From positions 62,001-126,000 of the forward strand of contig NZ_BACP01000062.1 of assembly GCF_000260415.1 (NCBI RefSeq): 64,000 nt of DNA. Direction: 5' to 3'. Origin of the DNA: Liquorilactobacillus mali KCTC 3596 = DSM 20444 (GTDB lineage Bacteria > Bacillota > Bacilli > Lactobacillales > Lactobacillaceae). Below the pieces are notes generated by a model, which was not told where the DNA came from, ran no database searches, and worked only from the letters and a program-made list of their open reading frames with translations. The number at the start of each line of letters is the position of its first letter. The first letter of the stretch is position 1. The position numbers and the translations under genes are program-made. Below, piece by piece: positions 61,685 to 64,000 of the stretch.

Positions 61685-61696
61685 TTACCATTCCCC

Positions 61697-62704
61697 CTAT
61701 TCTGCAAATGAGTTTCTATATTCACGTCTTGCGTCATCATTGACTGGTTCACTATTCCATAAAACATTGCCATAGTCATCATATGTGTATACAGACTTAC
61801 CAGCAGAAGCAATGAGACCTACCTTATCCATAGTTGCATAATCTAATTTACCTATTTCAGTAAAGTCAAATGTAACGTCTTCTATTTCTGCTAATCCTGT
61901 TGCTTTTGGTGTAGTCTTAATATTAGTAGTTACACAAACAAACATGTCTCCATCTGGTCTTCTGATGACCTTAGCTTCACCATTGTTTAAGAATTGTACT
62001 GCTGCGTCCTTATTCAATCTTTCAGCTCTACCATTGATTTCTGTTGCATTACCTTCTGATTGATCATCTGTTAAAGGCAAGAACTTGATTTCTGCTGTTC
62101 TGTAATTTTGATTACCAAAACTAACAATTGGATAAGCACCATTCAACGGTGTTGCTACACTAGAGTTCTTATTGTATGTTGCTCCGCCCCATTCAAAATC
62201 TACGTCTAATCTAACGTTGTTATTCAAATCTGATACAAAAGTATCGTCATATTCGACTGTAACTGGCTTACTCTTTGTTATATCGCCCATGGTGTTTGTA
62301 GCAACTGGAACAATACAATATTCATAAGTCCTACCACTTTCAACAAATCTATCAACAACAGTGTATACGTCATAATTCTCGTCATAAGGGAAGGAAGCAA
62401 CTAATTGCCAATCATTGTTGGTTTTATATTCTCTACGATACATACTGATACTTGTTACCTTGTGACCTGAACCGTCAATTGACCCAGCCTCAATGTCATT
62501 ATTGAATTTAGCATCCATAATCGTCTTTATTTCCCACTCTTCTGGTCTTTCGTTCTTGTCATCAACAGTGTTATCTACCGTCACATATAATTCATCGTAC
62601 ATTCCTGCTCCAAGAGTCACCTCATCTATCCCAGCAGTCGCTATTGGTGTGTCATAGATCACACCGTCAAAATTTCTATTAAAAAAGTCATATCCTATAA
62701 TCAT
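61697..62704 (-). CDS. Distal tail (Dit)-like protein
   Basis: 335 aa, TTAGGAG upstream, between the tape-measure side and the hub. An FN3-like middle (residues ~85-150) and all-beta ends. The order (tape measure, tail protein, Dit-like, hub) supports the call more than the sequence does. Confidence 0.55.
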   Translation of the reverse strand: MIIGYDFFNRNFDGVIYDTPIATAGIDEVTLGAGMYDELYVTVDNTVDDKNERPEEWEIKTIMDAKFNNDIEAGSIDGSGHKVTSISMYRREYKTNNDWQLVASFPYDENYDVYTVVDRFVESGRTYEYCIVPVATNTMGDITKSKPVTVEYDDTFVSDLNNNVRLDVDFEWGGATYNKNSSVATPLNGAYPIVSFGNQNYRTAEIKFLPLTDDQSEGNATEINGRAERLNKDAAVQFLNNGEAKVIRRPDGDMFVCVTTNIKTTPKATGLAEIEDVTFDFTEIGKLDYATMDKVGLIASAGKSVYTYDDYGNVLWNSEPVNDDARREYRNSFAE

Positions 62705-62714
62705 TTTGTCACTC

Positions 62715-63794
62715 CTAACTATTAGCTAAAGCAATTTCCATTTCAATTCTAAATTCTTTGACCTTAATATAAAGATAAAATTCCTTTAACCCCAATCCTG
62801 TTACAATATTCGATTTAGTTCTTGAAGTTAAGCTACCAAATGTCTTTTCGCATACTATATAGTCGTCATATTTTATGAATTTAATATGAATACCATTACC
62901 CAATTCGGGAGCAAAATCTAAAAATGTACCATTAAGAACATTCATACACCATACCTTAGCAACAAAATCAGAAGCCTTTGCCATACCTAATTTCGTAAAC
63001 ATTAAAGGATTGTCTTGTGGAATTACAACATAATCATTATTGTAATATGTGTAGTATGTCTCACTATCAGTAGGTCTGTTAGGAATATAAGGCTTAACAG
63101 GTGTTCCCAATATCTGTTTTAAGAACATTTCCATCATAACTTGTCCTTGATCTTCTACTACTAAAGGCTGTAATATACCCGAAATCGTTGGTACGATATA
63201 TTGAGGTGTAAACTGTTTCTCAATCGTGTAATTTATATCATGACTAGTGTTGACTGTTATCGAAGCATAGTATAATTTACCCTTAATCAGACCGCTAAAT
63301 CTTTCACTAAATCTAGTAGTAGCCTCCGTTGGTGGAACTCTTACTGGATAAGTGTTAATCAAAATATGATTTTGATCATAGAGTTTAAATTGATAATTAT
63401 TGACCGTGTCGCCTTGTGCTTGCGTATACAAGACACTCATTAAGATATCGTCATTGTACACATAGCTAGAAGAGTCGATCGTATCAAAGACAATGTTGGG
63501 TTTATCCAAACACATAAACTCAATTTCACTAGACCAATCAGACCAAGTATCACCAGTCTTGACTTTTATCTTTGCGAGATATGCCTTGCCATCTTCCAAA
63601 GTTCCCGCGGGTAAAGTGTGTTCCTTATCTGCTAAAACAACCTCTTTTTCATAGACAGGCGGGTTATCCCCCACATTCTCTCTGATTGAGATCATATTTG
63701 AAGTAGAACGTTCTGCACCTAGATAGATATAAGTGAATGTAATGCTATCTTTTGCATCAAAATTACCTACATAATTTAATACTGGTTGTGTCAT
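62715..63794 (-). CDS. Tail protein with FN3-like domains
   Basis: 359 aa, AAAGGAATG upstream. Two FN3-like units (residues ~1-95 and ~100-190) precede a C-terminal beta domain (~210-359). Probably structural at the distal tail. Confidence 0.55.
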   Translation of the reverse strand: MTQPVLNYVGNFDAKDSITFTYIYLGAERSTSNMISIRENVGDNPPVYEKEVVLADKEHTLPAGTLEDGKAYLAKIKVKTGDTWSDWSSEIEFMCLDKPNIVFDTIDSSSYVYNDDILMSVLYTQAQGDTVNNYQFKLYDQNHILINTYPVRVPPTEATTRFSERFSGLIKGKLYYASITVNTSHDINYTIEKQFTPQYIVPTISGILQPLVVEDQGQVMMEMFLKQILGTPVKPYIPNRPTDSETYYTYYNNDYVVIPQDNPLMFTKLGMAKASDFVAKVWCMNVLNGTFLDFAPELGNGIHIKFIKYDDYIVCEKTFGSLTSRTKSNIVTGLGLKEFYLYIKVKEFRIEMEIALANS

Positions 63795-63854
63795 TCTCTC
63801 ATTCCTTTCTTTTAAACAATAATATGTATGCCAATCATTTCTGATTGGACTTTA

Positions 63855-64000
63855 TTACTTGCTACTTGCTGCCTGACGTGCGACATCTGGTAGCGTCTTT
63901 AGAGCTTCAACGAAACTTTCAGCATCAGTTACGTTAGGTAACTCTAGTGTTAAAGTATCAATTGCCAACGATTTGTCAGTGCTATTATTAGTAACATCGC
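63855..64000 (-). CDS. Tail tape-measure protein, C-terminal end (partial)
   Basis: Open to the right edge. The end LTLELPNVTDAESFVEALKTL matches the conserved C-terminus of lactobacillus phage tape-measure proteins (LPNV...F...L). Its stop is 60 bases before the next tail gene. Confidence 0.65.
   Translation of the reverse strand, partial: DVTNNSTDKSLAIDTLTLELPNVTDAESFVEALKTLPDVARQAASSK

Overview
The window is a stretch of a large, low-GC, virulent-type siphovirus genome. The host is most likely a lactobacillus or a close Lactobacillales relative. The tail genes, holin and GH25/LysM lysin mark it as a phage. The AT-rich codons, AGGAGG ribosome sites, frequent TTG/GTG starts, phiLC3-like holin, PnuC transporter and YopX/DUF5839-type small genes point to the host group. 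There is no integrase or terminase in the window. Both ends are cut: a metallophosphoesterase-like gene on the left and the tape-measure gene on the right.

Layout. (1) 1-26.4 kb, plus strand: a replication and recombination block (DnaB-type helicase, RecD2-type helicase, DHH phosphoesterase, RusA resolvase), then about 30 small accessory genes, pnuC behind a structured leader, a TnpB element that splits a phage gene, a ~600-nt highly folded non-coding RNA next to two tRNAs, an SPFH protein and a deoxynucleoside kinase. (2) 26.5-50.6 kb, minus strand: accessory genes, nucleotide-metabolism genes (thymidine kinase, guanylate-kinase-like, deoxyribosyltransferase), three DNA methyltransferases, ATP-dependent DNA ligase, DNA polymerase III alpha, a RecB/Cas4-like nuclease and a primase. 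(3) 50.8-51.4 kb: a plus-strand double-HTH regulator. (4) 51.4-53.5 kb, minus strand: a non-coding locus with its own promoter and terminator, carrying tRNA and tRNA-like genes, folded RNA and a five-repeat CRISPR mini-array without cas genes. (5) 53.5-64 kb, minus strand: a SieB-like exclusion gene with a frameshift, lysin, holin, fibre/baseplate proteins, a tail hub fused to a zincin protease, and the tape-measure end.

The most striking observation is the phage-borne mini-CRISPR array. Read on the minus strand, its repeats begin GTTTTAG and end AAAAC, as type II-A repeats do. Its leader-proximal (newest) spacer matches all 30 nt of this phage's own recD2-like gene (6169-6198). The array sits between a tRNA-like gene and tRNA-Tyr, so it may be expressed from a tRNA operon and use a host Cas9. 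The TnpB element carries a guide position that reads into the phage gene it interrupts, and a SieB-like gene lies nearby, so at least three loci look aimed at competing, related phages.

An ~18-bp element (consensus near TAGTAGTAATATTGACAT) recurs about 25 times at gene junctions on both strands, always in the direction of transcription. At some sites it forms the -35 part of a good promoter. At many others it lies directly between a stop codon and the next ribosome site, which is unexplained. All protein functions are assigned from visible motifs; no database search was possible.
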